DNA from: Tyto alba
Lineage: Eukaryota > Chordata > Aves > Strigiformes > Tytonidae
Assembly: GCF_018691265.1 (NCBI RefSeq)
Contig: NW_024881322.1
Location: forward strand, 5,890,001-5,954,000
Direction: 5' to 3'
DNA length: 64,000 nt
In this document: piece by piece, positions 26,690 through 50,500 of the stretch
How positions within the stretch are numbered: position 1 is the first letter of the stretch
Layout: every line of letters starts with the position of its first letter
Program-made: the position numbers and the translations under genes
The notes under the pieces: model-generated
Database searches by the model: none
The model's input: only the letters and a program-made list of their open reading frames with translations
Told to the model about the DNA's origin: nothing

Positions 26690-28457
26690 CTAATTTTAGC
26701 ATCAGGCAGTGGAAAGTGCATTGCTTGTAATTGGCTATCACTGCGTTATCCAGACAGTTTTCATCTATTGGATACTCTGAGAAGTAACAGGAGGCTGCTA
26801 GGGGCAAGATGAGGTGAATTTTATTAGTTGCAGAGCTCTGCACTGTTCTGGTTCAGAAATGGTGGTCAGTGTTCAAACTAAAGCGTGTAGCTGGGCAAGA
26901 GGAGTAAATACTGCTCCTTCGGTGAGCGTTTGCTACGTGTATTGCACTGCTTGCAAACGGGTATGAATGATGCACAGGATTCGGAATAAACACATTTCGT
27001 GGCATTTTCATCTGCCCAGCACGCAACAGAGCCCAGTGGACACCTAATCAGAGATCTTCTTTCATTTCCTCAAGTCCCTGTCTTCCTTTTCTGCTGGTGC
27101 CCCTAACAGATATTCCCAAGTAGGGTCGAACTAAACGGCATAACGGTGCTCATGGAGACAGCTGGCAAGCCTGGGAAGGGCGGAGAAGCGGGCAGGAAGG
27201 TACTCCACAGTCTTGGCTGCTCGGTGATCATTACCCAGTTTGGAGTCCTGCAGCTTTGACGAACTCGTCCCCCTGATTTGTTAAGACTGTGGCAACATTT
27301 TTCACCTTGACACCCCTGGTTGAAATTCACACTAGCTAACGGTGCCATCTGATGATGCTCAGTGGACCGTGCAAAATGGATTTATTCCGTGTGCTTCCTA
27401 GTGGGCAGAGATCCACATTACACTCAGCAGCTTCAACATATGGAAATGGTGACGTGTGATTGATGTGGTCCCTGCAGGTCACGCTAACTCACAGTGTATT
27501 AGCCCTGCATCCCGGGGAGGCTGGTGCTACTGCAGCTGCCCACGTCCATTACCCGGACTGGGAATCAATGGAAGAATTGATGTTCCCAGCAGTGTGAATC
27601 TGGCACCTCATGAAATGGTGTGCACTACGGAGGGCAAATTTTACACAGTCCAATCCCACAGCATATATGAGCAGGTTGCAACCAAACATTTCTATATGGG
27701 TGCAAAGGGCAGTTGTGTTAGATTGAGTCAGACCCCTAATAGTCGTATGGCTTTTTAAAATGGCTGTGATGGCTATGTTTTCTTGTTCATTTTTAACATT
27801 TGGAGATTCTCCACATCTCAAATAAGTGACTAGATTTTCTGAAGTTGCTAAGAAAAGGACACCGTATATAACCCAGGAAGCCCTCTCATCAGACATCCCT
27901 TCTTGACCTAATTTTCAGCAAGGGCTAAGCAGCTGCTCTCTCAAAAAAACAGATTGCTTAATGGCATCCAAGGCTGGAGGCAGCCAAATTTAGGATTTTG
28001 CAGCCAAAAGAATAAGCGGACTAAGGTTCCCCATAATGATGGGAACATTCGTCTGGAGGCCTCCTGGCCAAAACAAAAATGAAAACATCTTTTGTTTCTG
28101 CCCCCAAACAGTAGGATGCTTTGTAGCTTCTACAGGGAAATCACCTGCCTACAGCACTTTAAAGCACTCTCCTGAGTCCGTACTGCAAGCCCCTCTCTCT
28201 CTTTGCCGCAAAGATTCCCTGCCGCCTCCCCGTTCCCACCTCGCCCCTTGCATGGCCACAGGGCCACCGCAGCCCCTGTGGATTTTCTTTTCTCTTCCTG
28301 CTTTCCCAGAGAAGCCGAGAAAGTTGGATGCTAGCTGTTCTGTCCTTCTGCAGAAGATGGAAGGTATTCCTTCCTGCCAGACATGCATGCCGTGCCGTTC
28401 CCTGTCCGCTGTTCCCTCCCTGGTGTCTTACCCTCTGTCTGTGTTTTTTTCCTCCAG

Positions 28458-40390
<11,933 letters not shown>

Positions 40391-40610
40391 CCCCACAGCT
40401 GCCCATGTATTGCAGTTTCATCTCTACTGTCTCCGAATTATAAATAAATATATATATTATAAATATAACCTTTGTGTAACCCTGGATTACGAGAAACGTT
40501 TTCAGCTTTTCTTTTCTCCCTCAGAATTGTCAGTCCCTTTTTTATAAGTGTGGTAAAACTTTACAGAATAAACTGTGGCTTTATAAAATAAAGGTATTTC
40601 TAAGCAAAAC
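40391..40610 (+). terminator. TMEM108: TMEM108 3' UTR and polyadenylation signals
   Basis: Two AATAAA hexamers lie at 40567-40572 and 40587-40592, followed by a T-rich/GT-containing stretch (cctgtcaggtggactgttttcc). They imply a short 3' UTR of about 200 nt. An AT repeat-like run with ataaataaatatatat at about 40440-40470 also contains AATAAA-like sequence but sits closer to the stop. Longer 3' UTR isoforms cannot be excluded. Confidence 0.65.
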
Positions 40611-43600
40611 ACCTGTCAGGTGGACTGTTTTCCTCACTGTCATTTACAATCTGCTGCTAAATATACTTGCTCTGGAAGAATATTGGGTAGGGCTGGTTTC
40701 GGTGCAGGCAGCAGGTGTTGGGTTCATCAATCTGCACCCTGCACGACATCCCTCAGCCTGACCGTGAGCATTCCTGCTCAGTGACTGTCCCTTCTCCTGC
40801 TGTAAAATGACTTCGGCCACTGCTTTCCTTGAGGCTGCCAAGCTAGAATATGAACTAGACAGGACCAGCTCAGTGGCCAGAAGCAGGCCGTACGGCTCGT
40901 ATGCCAGTCTTGCATCCTTTGCATGACTCCAGTACTGCCTGAGCCCCGGCTGGGATGAGCCCTCCTGAGTCCCCCTTTCAGCAGAAGCCAGCCGGGGTCT
41001 GCCAGCTCGGCAGGGTGAGAGCAGGGGACCTCAACTGCAGCGGGATGATAAACAAACCTGATGCACCCACCCATGGGATCCAGGGCCACGCAAGACACGG
41101 GCAAACCCACCGGGGTAGTAATGTTGCCCCATGACTTTTTTTTATGTTACCTTCTTCAGACTTAAGCAAGAGAGCCAAGTTCCAGCTAGAGGAGCAAGGA
41201 CAAGAATGACTTTTTTCTCATAAATGTCCTAACTGTGCTACATGTTGGACTCAGAGCTGCTCCACTTCAGACCAGTGAGTCCTGAATTATTTCCTGCAGA
41301 GCAAACAGCCTCAAAAGAAGGCATGTAAAGTATCCCCTTCAAAGGAACAAAAACCTCCTCTGAATTTATCAGAAATCTTGAAATCTGATGACTAGGGACT
41401 CCCACCAATTGAGTGCTGTGGCTTTGACCACATTTCCACTTCCCCACTGTTTTATTTATTTTGTGTGCTTAGACTGATAGTGCTGTTGAATCAAGTTTCC
41501 TCATACCCTTCTCTCCTCTCTGAGACCTACCTTCTCCCCTTAGGAATGAAAACACAGTGTTTCAGAGCAAAATGGCATTTCAGTCCTACCCGGTTAAGCA
41601 AGCTGTAACAATATTAGGGGAACAGCAGAGGTGAATGAAGCTGAGATGATGGATTGAAAATAGGTTGTTACAAGGAGAGTCTAACATGGAACACGGAATG
41701 GCTTTGTCTAAATCAGTGCTCTCTCTTTGAGTAACCCAAAACTGTAACGGTGGGACCGATGTTCAGTTTTGCTTCTCAGATTGCCTTTTTCCTATTGTTC
41801 GGCAAGTGAAATGGCCTCTGTCCTTTGAGGTCTCGGCTGTCCTCTCCCCACCTCTGGCCATCAGCCCTTGTAGATTATTTTCTACCTTCACTCCTCACTT
41901 CATCAGGAGCAGGCTGTGAGGCAGCAGGGAGTTTAGCCTGCTCTGTGCCACTGGCTGCTCAGGTTTATCGCTTGGAGTGTGAAAGGGACATTTGAGCAGG
42001 ACAGGGTTAGCGTAACATCATTAACCGTGTGTCGTGTTCAAGGTGAGCCACAGCTGGTACCAGGAAAGGGAATTATAGCAGCGGCACATCTGGTCCAGCT
42101 GTTCCCACCTGCCGTCACTGTCCTGGGGCTGCGGTTAGTCAGAGCAACCTGATAACTTGACTAAATAATGGCTGGAATCAGACCAAGACGCAGCTTCCCC
42201 TGGGACCCGGGGGCCACGTTGTCACCCCCCGCTTCTCCCTGTCCCACAGATTCACTTCTACTGTGCCAAGGCACAAACCGGAATGTGGGCCACAGGCTTC
42301 CTAAAATTGGCAAATTGTAATGTTATAGGGGCTTTCCTAGATACCTGAGTTTCTGCTCAGCGTCAGAGAGCAATGCACCGCTATCCTACGAGGAGAGCAG
42401 GGCAGGCAGGGAGACGTGGCTGTGCATGGACATGGATGGGCACTTTGGGAATATATCTCTTCACCACGGGATAAACACCACGCAATATGATATCTGTGAT
42501 CCTCATGGTCAAATACTAAACAGCCTCCTGGAGATCACTGGTTGATTAGAGAGTAAAAACTTCCTGAGGGTCTTGCCAAGAGTGAAAGCAATTCCATGAG
42601 GACCTTCATCCTCTATTTCAACAGGGAGATGGAAAGAGAATGAGATGATGGAGAACTAAATTCGTTTCTTTGCAAAAATATTTTCACATTTGTTTTCTGT
42701 ATGCTATATTGCTTTTGCAAGGCAGATTTTTTTTTTTTTTTTTTTAATTTGACACAGCAAATACACTGTGTAAAAAATACTGGAAGATTCCTCTCATTTA
42801 GCTAGCACAGTTTGCTTGGTAATCTAAATACAGAATGCCTAGAAACTAGCCAACACTATTTGCAAAGCTGTGAGATGCTGCGCTATTCCCAGGCTTCCCA
42901 CAGCTGGGAAATGGGGGACCTGACTGTAGGCAGTCTTGCAGTTCTCAGACTTAAAAAACAAGTGAAACACACTCCAGCCACTAACCCAGCGAGCCAGGAT
43001 TAGGCACCCACGGAAGGCAGGGATTTCTGATTTATTCCATCTCGTCAAAGACTCACCGCCACCCCTGTACAAACCTACACGGCACTAGGGCAATGCCCAG
43101 CATCAGCACATTACAGGCGTGCCTGCAAAGATGCGCACACAGTAATCCTACACTGGAACAAGTCCGGCACCCTGGATGTGAAGCATCCCTGTGTGTAGGT
43201 AGAAAAAGCTATACCTAACTTTGTACAGTGAAGGATCCCACTGTACCATGAACACGCCCTACTTACGTACCTATAAACTACCCACCCGATCACTAGTCGC
43301 TAAAGAGCAGTGACATAAAAAGAAGAGCAGGGGAGAGCTCCCCCCATCCCTTGCAATGAGTCTCAGGGATTGCTTTGCCCTCTTCTCTCCCTTCACAGTT
43401 GACTCACTTTGTCGCCACGTTATGCAAAAAGTGAAGCAGGCCCTTGTGGGATGGACCAAGTGCAGTGGATAATGTGGCATTAAACCGACTGAGCAGGGGC
43501 AGACCTGAGGGTGCTTGGCCCTAGCTAAAACCCGCTGGGTTTGGGGCAACGCGCCTTGGTCGGGTGGTGAAGCCGAAGCGCAGAGAAATCCAGAAGCTGC

Positions 43601-43959
43601 AGCGGGGCCGAGGGAGCATCTGAGGTGCTGCGGCAGCGAAAGGCTGGTGCAGCTCGGCTCAGCCATGGCCCTGCTGGCTCCTCAAAAGTTTGGGGTTTGC
43701 TAACTTTAGGTAACACCTCGCTGCAGGAGACTGTCTGGAGCAAGCATGAGTGCGAGCAGCCAAGGTAGTAGCAACTTATGTCTAGATACCTGTGGATGTA
43801 AGGGTAGGAAATCATCCGGGTGTCAGCCTAGAAAACACTGCTGGTATTTTAAACACGTACATTATACTGAATCCCCATCCCACTGCCCCTGTAAACACCA
43901 TTGTGCTTTTTCATTTGCCACATTTGCAGCAGCAGCAGCAGGGAGATTTCCCTTGAAAT
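40611..43959. other. Intergenic region between TMEM108 and BFSP2
   Basis: About 3.3 kb without a recognisable coding exon. It contains a T19 tract (42727-42745) and otherwise unremarkable unique sequence. Distal BFSP2 regulatory sequence may lie here, but I see nothing specific enough to name. Confidence 0.6.
42727..42745. repeat. T19 tract
   Basis: Homopolymer in the TMEM108-BFSP2 intergenic region. Confidence 0.85.
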
Positions 43960-44139
43960 GGGATTGCTGACCCAGCGGCCGCCCGGACAATGCGACGGGC
44001 GCTCCCGGGCAGCACAAAGCCCCCCCCTTCCAGAAAGCCATCGCACAAAGCCGAAACCCTGCGCGAGCCCCAACCTGCTGGGCTCGGCACATCCCTCCCG
44101 CCAGTGCCGGGCTGAGCTCGGCGGGCTGGAGCAGCCACC
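43960..44139 (+). promoter_or_regulatory. BFSP2: Putative BFSP2 proximal promoter / 5' UTR with Maf-type and Sox-type motifs
   Basis: Upstream of the start codon lies TGCTGACCCAGCG (43965-43977), matching 11 of 13 positions of the Maf recognition element TGCTGACTCAGCA. It is followed by ACAATG (43987-43992) and two copies of GCACAAAGC, with Sox-like ACAAAG cores at 44014-44019 and 44045-44050, 31 bp apart. L-Maf/c-Maf and Sox1/2/3 are known activators of lens genes. The segment is CpG-rich and I see no clear TATA box. The transcription start is unknown, so some of these motifs may lie within the 5' UTR. Confidence 0.45.
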
Positions 44140-44595
44140 ATGCCCTTGCCGAGGCGCCGGTCGTCCTTCTTGGGGCAGCAGCCCTCTCCTTCCACGGCCG
44201 AGGGCTCGGGGCCACCCGGCCGCCGGGTGAGCGTCGGGGGTGGAGGGAGCCTGTCGAGACCCCCCGGCGTCTACGTGGGCACCGTCCCCACCGGCGGCGT
44301 GAGCAGCTTGGGCACCCGAGTGTCCCGCAGAGCCCTGGGCATCAGCAGCGTCTTCCTCCAGGGTCTGCGCAGCTCCTCCGCCGCCGTGCCCCTGGCCCCA
44401 GGGCTGGAGAAGGGCAGGGGTCTCTCCTACGAGACCCTGAACGGCTGCTTGGTGGAGTACATCGAGAAGGTGCGAGCTCTCGAGCAGGTCAACCAGGAGC
44501 TGGAAGAACACATCAGAGTCTACCTGGACAAGAAAGCGGCCAGCGTGGGCAGCTGGGGAGCGCTGCGGGAGAACTGGGAGGCCATTTACCACCAG
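44140..44595 (+). CDS. BFSP2: BFSP2 exon 1: head and coil 1A
   Basis: Encodes residues 1-152 and ends CAG|GTGGGT in phase 0. It is GC-rich with many CpGs, unlike the other exons. The head is Ser/Arg/Gly-rich. The [19 protein letters not shown] segment and the [14 protein letters not shown] segment match human phakinin closely. It ends ...NWEAIYHQ, corresponding to human ...SSCQQ. Long open frames on the opposite strand (for example 43849-44649) are shadows of this GC-rich exon. Confidence 0.96.
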
Positions 44596-47500
44596 GTGGG
44601 TGCCGGAGCGGTTTCGGCGGCAGCGGGGACGGGGAGGGGGAAGCTTCACGAGTCATCAGCAACCCTGAGCGGGGAGGGTTGATAGCGGTGATGAATGCCG
44701 CTCGATTTCAAGGCGAGGTGCCCTAGACAGAGGGTTTTAAATCTATCTTCATGATAATTAGCATTTCACAGTGTGTTGTGGGAAATGCCCATTAAGCAGG
44801 AGAATCGCCTCAGGCATCCTGCGCACGGGGGCGATTGAAATGCACCCCAAGGCGCAATAGCCTGGGCTGATTAAAATGGGTCATTTTTTTTTTTTTTTTT
44901 TCTTCTGAATTTTTTTTTCTTAGCTGTGGCTATTACACTGAGCATCAAAATTATTAAAAGAAAACTGCTAGGACTCAATTAGTTTATCCCTCAACATGAT
45001 ATCATTACAAGCACGTTGTTATCTTTTTTTTATTAGCAATTCAGATTTTTACTTTATTCCCTCGTTTGCTTAACCACCTTTTCAAAAGCTCTATTTATTT
45101 AAAAATTAATAATTACATGGCTACAAATGAGTGACTCCTTTCCTTCCCTTTGTCATCCCCCTGCCATCCCTTACTCCCACCTTCTCCGTACGGCACAGGC
45201 TGCGGGTTCTCCGGGAAAGTGTTTATTGTGAGGATGCAAAATGGTGTTTGCATTGACCTCGTGGACAAGAAGTGGTTCCTTTTGCTGACCAGTAAGACTT
45301 TGCAGGCCGATGTCCTGCTTGCAGTGAACACAGGGCTCCGTCCCCCGAGGTCTGGGTGTACCTCACAAGTCCCAGCTTCTCGACTCCCAGCCAGCAGGAG
45401 CTGGTGGGACCCCAAAGAGCTGGAGCCCAGCATCTTGCACATCTCTTCCCCGCAGCGTGGAAAAAGCTGTTGGAGGGTCTTCCGAAAGCCTGAAAGACAA
45501 CTTTAAGTTCCCCAGGACAATTGTGTGTTCTGCCTTGGGCTGGCCAGGGTTTTGCTCTGGAGTAGGAAAGAGGAGGCATTTTTACAGCGCGCTTCATTTT
45601 TAGGGCAGACCTTCAGCCAGAATGCTACAAATGTCGTCTGAACCCCGAGTGCGGCAGCATAAGCCGTTGTACAAAGATCACGTCAGCAGAAACACCCAGT
45701 TAAGCACCGACTTTTAAAGCTGTTAACTTTTTGTCTTGGTAACTGACTTTGCTGCCGCTAATCCTGTAGCGCTTCCTGAAGGGACTAGCTGCTGAAGGCA
45801 ATGGGTGCTCTGAATCTGGGGTGCTCACACAAAGCCGTGCCCCCGAACCCGTCATCTCGCTGGGGTAGATGGGGGACTCTGAGGTGAGATGGGGGGGGTT
45901 CATGCTTTGCAGCCGCCATCCCATGTTTTCCAGACAAGTCTCCCATTTTGCAGTTGTAGACCTCACCTGTAAATCCTACCGAGGCTTGTGGTTAAGACCA
46001 AAACAAAGTAGGACCGTAGGTACTTCAGGCAGGACTGTTTGATTTTTCTTTATATGAATCTCCAACAATGTAGTGCAGATGAACCTACTCATGTAATAAT
46101 TTTTCATCCAAATTGCCTTCCTTTTAACCTTTCTTTATACTGTCATCCTGCCACCTTGCCTTTATCTCCCTTTCTTATAAGTCAATAAGAATAGCTCATG
46201 ATGAAATCTGGCTTGAATATTGGACTCTTCCTATAAAAAATCAGAAAAATAAAGTTCTGTAGTAATATCATTTGCAAGTATCATAGAACATATGAGAAGA
46301 TTGGCATCATCCATATCTATCTAACCATTAAAACACATTAGGCAATACATAAAGTTTTCCAAATTACTGCAATTAAATCAATAAAAGAGGCATCACTTAG
46401 TGGGTTTTGACTTTCTCAGATATAATCTGAGCTGTTACGTACAATCCTGACTAATAGGCTTCTTCTCTTTTTTTATATTAAGCATCTAACCAAAAATGAA
46501 AGTAGGACCTCATCCAGCACAAACACCGATTAAATCATTCATCCTGGAGCTAATTGGCAAAACTATGCCAGCATCAACACTGAAACCATCACATTTTTTA
46601 AACAAACATCAAGATCAATTGCTGCAGAAACAGCTGCAATCACCCAAAGTCAGCACCCTCCTGCCACAACGTGTCCCAGTAGGAAAAGTAAAAGGTGTTC
46701 AGAAGTGAGGTGTAACAGAAATGAGATACCTGGCAGATACATTTCTAGATGTAGTTTTTGTAAATAAATTTAGATTTTCTGTAGATGTCCACATCTCCCT
46801 TAATATGACATATCCTTTTTTCGGCTCCCTGCAAAATCTGAGGGTTCATTTTGACTCCTGGCCAGCCCTGGGCATGCAGCTTGGGGGGGGGGGATGCCTG
46901 GCAGCCATAAAACCCTTTGGTGCCATTCGCATGAAGCAGCTGTTAAAGTTTTGGGGTGGAAAGCCACTTGAGCAGCCACCTGCTTAAACCCAAATGCCCA
47001 TGATAGGAATCATTTTTGAAGAAGCAACAAAGAAAAATACACAATTGGGGAGGGTCTGGACAGGAGCCCCTTCTTCTTGTCCTGCTAATGAGAAGACAAG
47101 GATACAGCCACGCAGGACTCTCCTGGTCACAAAATGTGATGGGATCATCTCCACAGTGGGGTAGGAAAGACCCCAGCAGACCCGAGGTCCCATTTCCCTC
47201 CTGCCCCCCCTGGCATGCTCTCCAGCATCCCAGATTTCGGGTAGTTGTCCTCCCAGGAGAAAGAACTGGGTGCCAGCATTTCTCCCACACACAGAACTAG
47301 GGCAAAAAATGTAGCAATGAGTGATTCAGAGGGTAGGAGTGAGGGTCCCTCGGGGAAAAAAAAACACTCGTGTTTCATTGCAATTGTCAGAGCTATTACT
47401 GCAGCAGCAGATCACTGACAGGAGCTAAATGATGGGAAGCCACTATCCAGCTCACAGCATTAATTATCCGCCTGGGCAGCTGGTTTTTAGCAGAGCAGGT

Positions 47501-50500
47501 GGACACACACTAATTGGGATAGGCACAAAACGGGAGCATTTTTGCAGGAAATGAGGGAACTGAGAAATCCTTGCAGAGAGGAATTCATGTGACAGAAATA
47601 CAAATTAATATCATTTTACCTCAGGCATACCCCTTTTCTCCAGGCTTCCTCCTGGTCTTCTTGTGGAAAATTCTATCTCTAATCAAATGTGTCTCTTCTG
47701 CAGAGTGAGAGGTTGTTTGTAATGGCAATGCCTTCCCAGGGAGCAGGGCAGCACCCGGGAAAAGCAGACACTCGGAATAATCTCAGCGAGTTTACGGAGA
47801 GGAAAGGGTAGCTCAGCCTCCGTGACCATTCAATTATGGCTGCATGGGAGACACAGAGATTTATTTTGTGTATGAGATGGCAAGTAGCACAGTTCAGGTG
47901 ACAGGAGTAAACACAGAAGCAGAAGAAGTCATCAATGTCCTGGACCAATTTTATCACTGCCGTGACTCCTGCTCAAGGCTGGGAGCATTTGAGACATCAC
48001 CAGAGTTTTTCTGTAGAGATGCTTTTATTTGCACCTGGCTTTACTGTCAGCATTTACTCAGCGTTAATAGTAAGCCTGGAGAATATACAGGACTGACAGC
48101 CCGAGGAATCGCCGTATTTAGACTCACACCCAGTAATTTATTTGCCGTGGGGCCGGGAGAGCTGCTGAGTATTACCTGTAACACACTCTAAGGCAACACA
48201 GTGCATGATTAGCATCCGTAAACTGGTGAAATAGCATTCTGCCGCTGATCTAAGGGCACAACAAACTCCCACAAAATGGCACAGAGCTTGGTCAGCCGCC
48301 ATACAGAGGATGGCAATCAATTAGTTTTAATTAAGTCCTCTCAGCCTCCTCCAAGGGCGTACCCTGGGACTACCTTCACGTACAGCTGTGAGGTGGGGGC
48401 GTGAGTTTTTCTCCTGATGCTCAGGCAACATTAGAGATTTTACAGATTGTTTCCTCCGGGGGTATCTCCTGCTTTGAGAACCAGGAACTCTTTGATGCAG
48501 TCCTGTTTACTCACAAAATATTTGATATATAAATGGAGCTGTGTTTTCCTGGATGCAGCAGGAATCAGCAAAGGACCCATCAACCTTCCCAGCCTCTCTC
48601 CAGGCATTACCTTTCCCAAGGCGATGCAACAAACGCCACTTTTGCTACCTTTGACTTTTCCTCCTTCAGGCTCTGAGAAGGGGTTCAGCACAGAAAGCGT
48701 GACTGAGAGCATGATGAGTTTACTGCTTGGCATCTGAGCAGCAGGCACTGGGTTGCATGATTTTAGCCTGATTTAGCTGTGAACTACAATGTGTAGAGGC
48801 AATGGGCTGATATCAATCACTTCCTTCTGCGTGTGGAAGGAAAGACTAGACAGGTATCTTCTGATCTTTCTCCACGGAGGCATCATTTGCCCTAACTGAA
48901 GTGAATTAAAAAGCCAGATAATTTTCCATTACTTGAATAATTAAATCATGAGATTTATTATTACAGACCATATCTGAGGCCACAAATTCAGCAGCATTCA
49001 GATTAGGCATTTGTAAGAATAGGAGAAGTCTACAAAGCTATCGATAAAGCATAGCTAAGAATTTGAAAGGCATAGTAAATCTTGCAATTCCAAACTTGGT
49101 CAGATGTCTGTTAAAAATCAAAAGTTGTCAGCCACCAGGGATAAGTTGTCCCATTAAGTGTCTGTACCGCATCATCCTTTATCAAGGCTGGAGTCTGCAA
49201 ACTCTCTTGAAGCAGCTGGTTTTCCTTGTTGCCAGTCATAACGCAGTAAACGGGCCAATATGTTGATTCAGAGTTTGATAAGGGTCTTTTTTGCTAAAAA
49301 TTAAAACTGTATTTTCATGTCCATAAAATGACACTGAAATCAGAGAAGATTGCTGCTGCTTTCTAGTTAAGCTGTTTTATACTACAAATATTCAGTGTTA
49401 ATTCAAGGCCTGAAAAAAAAAAAAAAAACAAACATGTTCAAAAGGTGTATGTGCATCACAGATGTGAGTGTTGAAAGATGGTACGTGACTTAAAGGGGCT
49501 ATTATTAGTAATAATATTTGCATTTTGATAACACTTCCCATTTTGGCGATTTAAATGCCACACAAACATCAGTGAATTAAGCCTCCCAGAAGCCCTGTGA
49601 GGCAGGACAGAATTTTCTTCTGCTTTACAAGCAGAGGAGGCAATGACCAAGTGCTTGCAGCATTGCGAGTCCTCTCATTTCTAAGGGACACAAAGAAGGG
49701 TGTTTCCTAAACTGCTGCATCATGTGTTTTAGTATGTGTGTCAGCAAAGTGGCTACGAATCCATCTCACTACTGCTGCATGTTTGCATCCAGCTGTTGGT
49801 TATTAGAAGAATTAAACCAAACAAAAGAGCCACTAGGTGGAAGTCTTGCATCTCTTCTTCTCAAGCCTAGGAAAGGGCTTTCACAGCTCATGCAAACCAG
49901 GGAGAATTTTTCAGGAAACCTGGTTTCTACATAGAAACTACCGTGTAATTATTTATCCTTCAGGTTCACTGTCAGATTTAAAGTGTATACAGATGATTTC
50001 CACGAGGGCTAGAAAGGTTAATGTCTGCTGGTTCCCGCTACAACACTCATCCCTGAAGCTTTCCAAATATTAGACTTTTTTATACCATTTTTACTTACAT
50101 GGCACGGTTCAAGTTTGTGTGCAGTTTTGGAAGGCCCTGGACTTTCTCACTGAACGTTTGGCAGTAGCTGCTGATCTATGAAGAGGGGAGTCGGGTATTG
50201 ACCAAGTCCTCAGGAGTGTGGTACCAGGGTTCTTGTAAAAGCATCCACTGTGGGGCAGGTAAAAAGTCACCTCAAATGATTCAAAAAACCCATAAGACTA
50301 CTACTTTCAAAAAACAGTTTTTCTCCATATAGAGGCAGAAATCCAGGCAGTGGCAATCAGCAGCTATTCCCTGCCTCTGCTTTCGTTGCAGCCCAAAAAT
50401 CATTTTGCACTGGATTCAGCCTCTAAACTTAGCCATTAACATACCTTTGAGTGGCACTGTGCAGCTCACAGGATTTAATGTTACCTTTGCTCATGGGATG

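Larger units (their letters stand above)
1..28457. other. Non-coding stretch upstream of the first recognised TMEM108 exon
   Basis: I recognise no protein-coding exon here on either strand. Open frames occur (the longest are about 120-180 codons, for example 3014-3550 and 5111-5593 on +), but none resembles a known family and none is bounded by convincing splice sites. The human TMEM108 start exon encodes only about 13 residues beginning MKRS. I looked by eye for a counterpart near the ATG-AA(A/G) occurrences and did not find one. The region is therefore probably intron of TMEM108, though part could be 5' intergenic. It holds microsatellites, poly(A) tracts, a pyrimidine-rich stretch and a perfect hairpin, listed separately. 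Confidence 0.6.

Noticed and set aside
28328..28457. In-frame ATG and open frame upstream of the TMEM108 large exon
   Set aside because: A strong pyrimidine tract and AG acceptor lie at its end, and the conserved protein begins only after 28458. The extra residues have no signal-peptide similarity to TMEM108.
43849..44649. 266-codon open frame on - opposite BFSP2 exon 1
   Set aside because: It is a shadow of GC-rich coding sequence with few stop codons in the antisense frame. The + strand reading is clearly phakinin.
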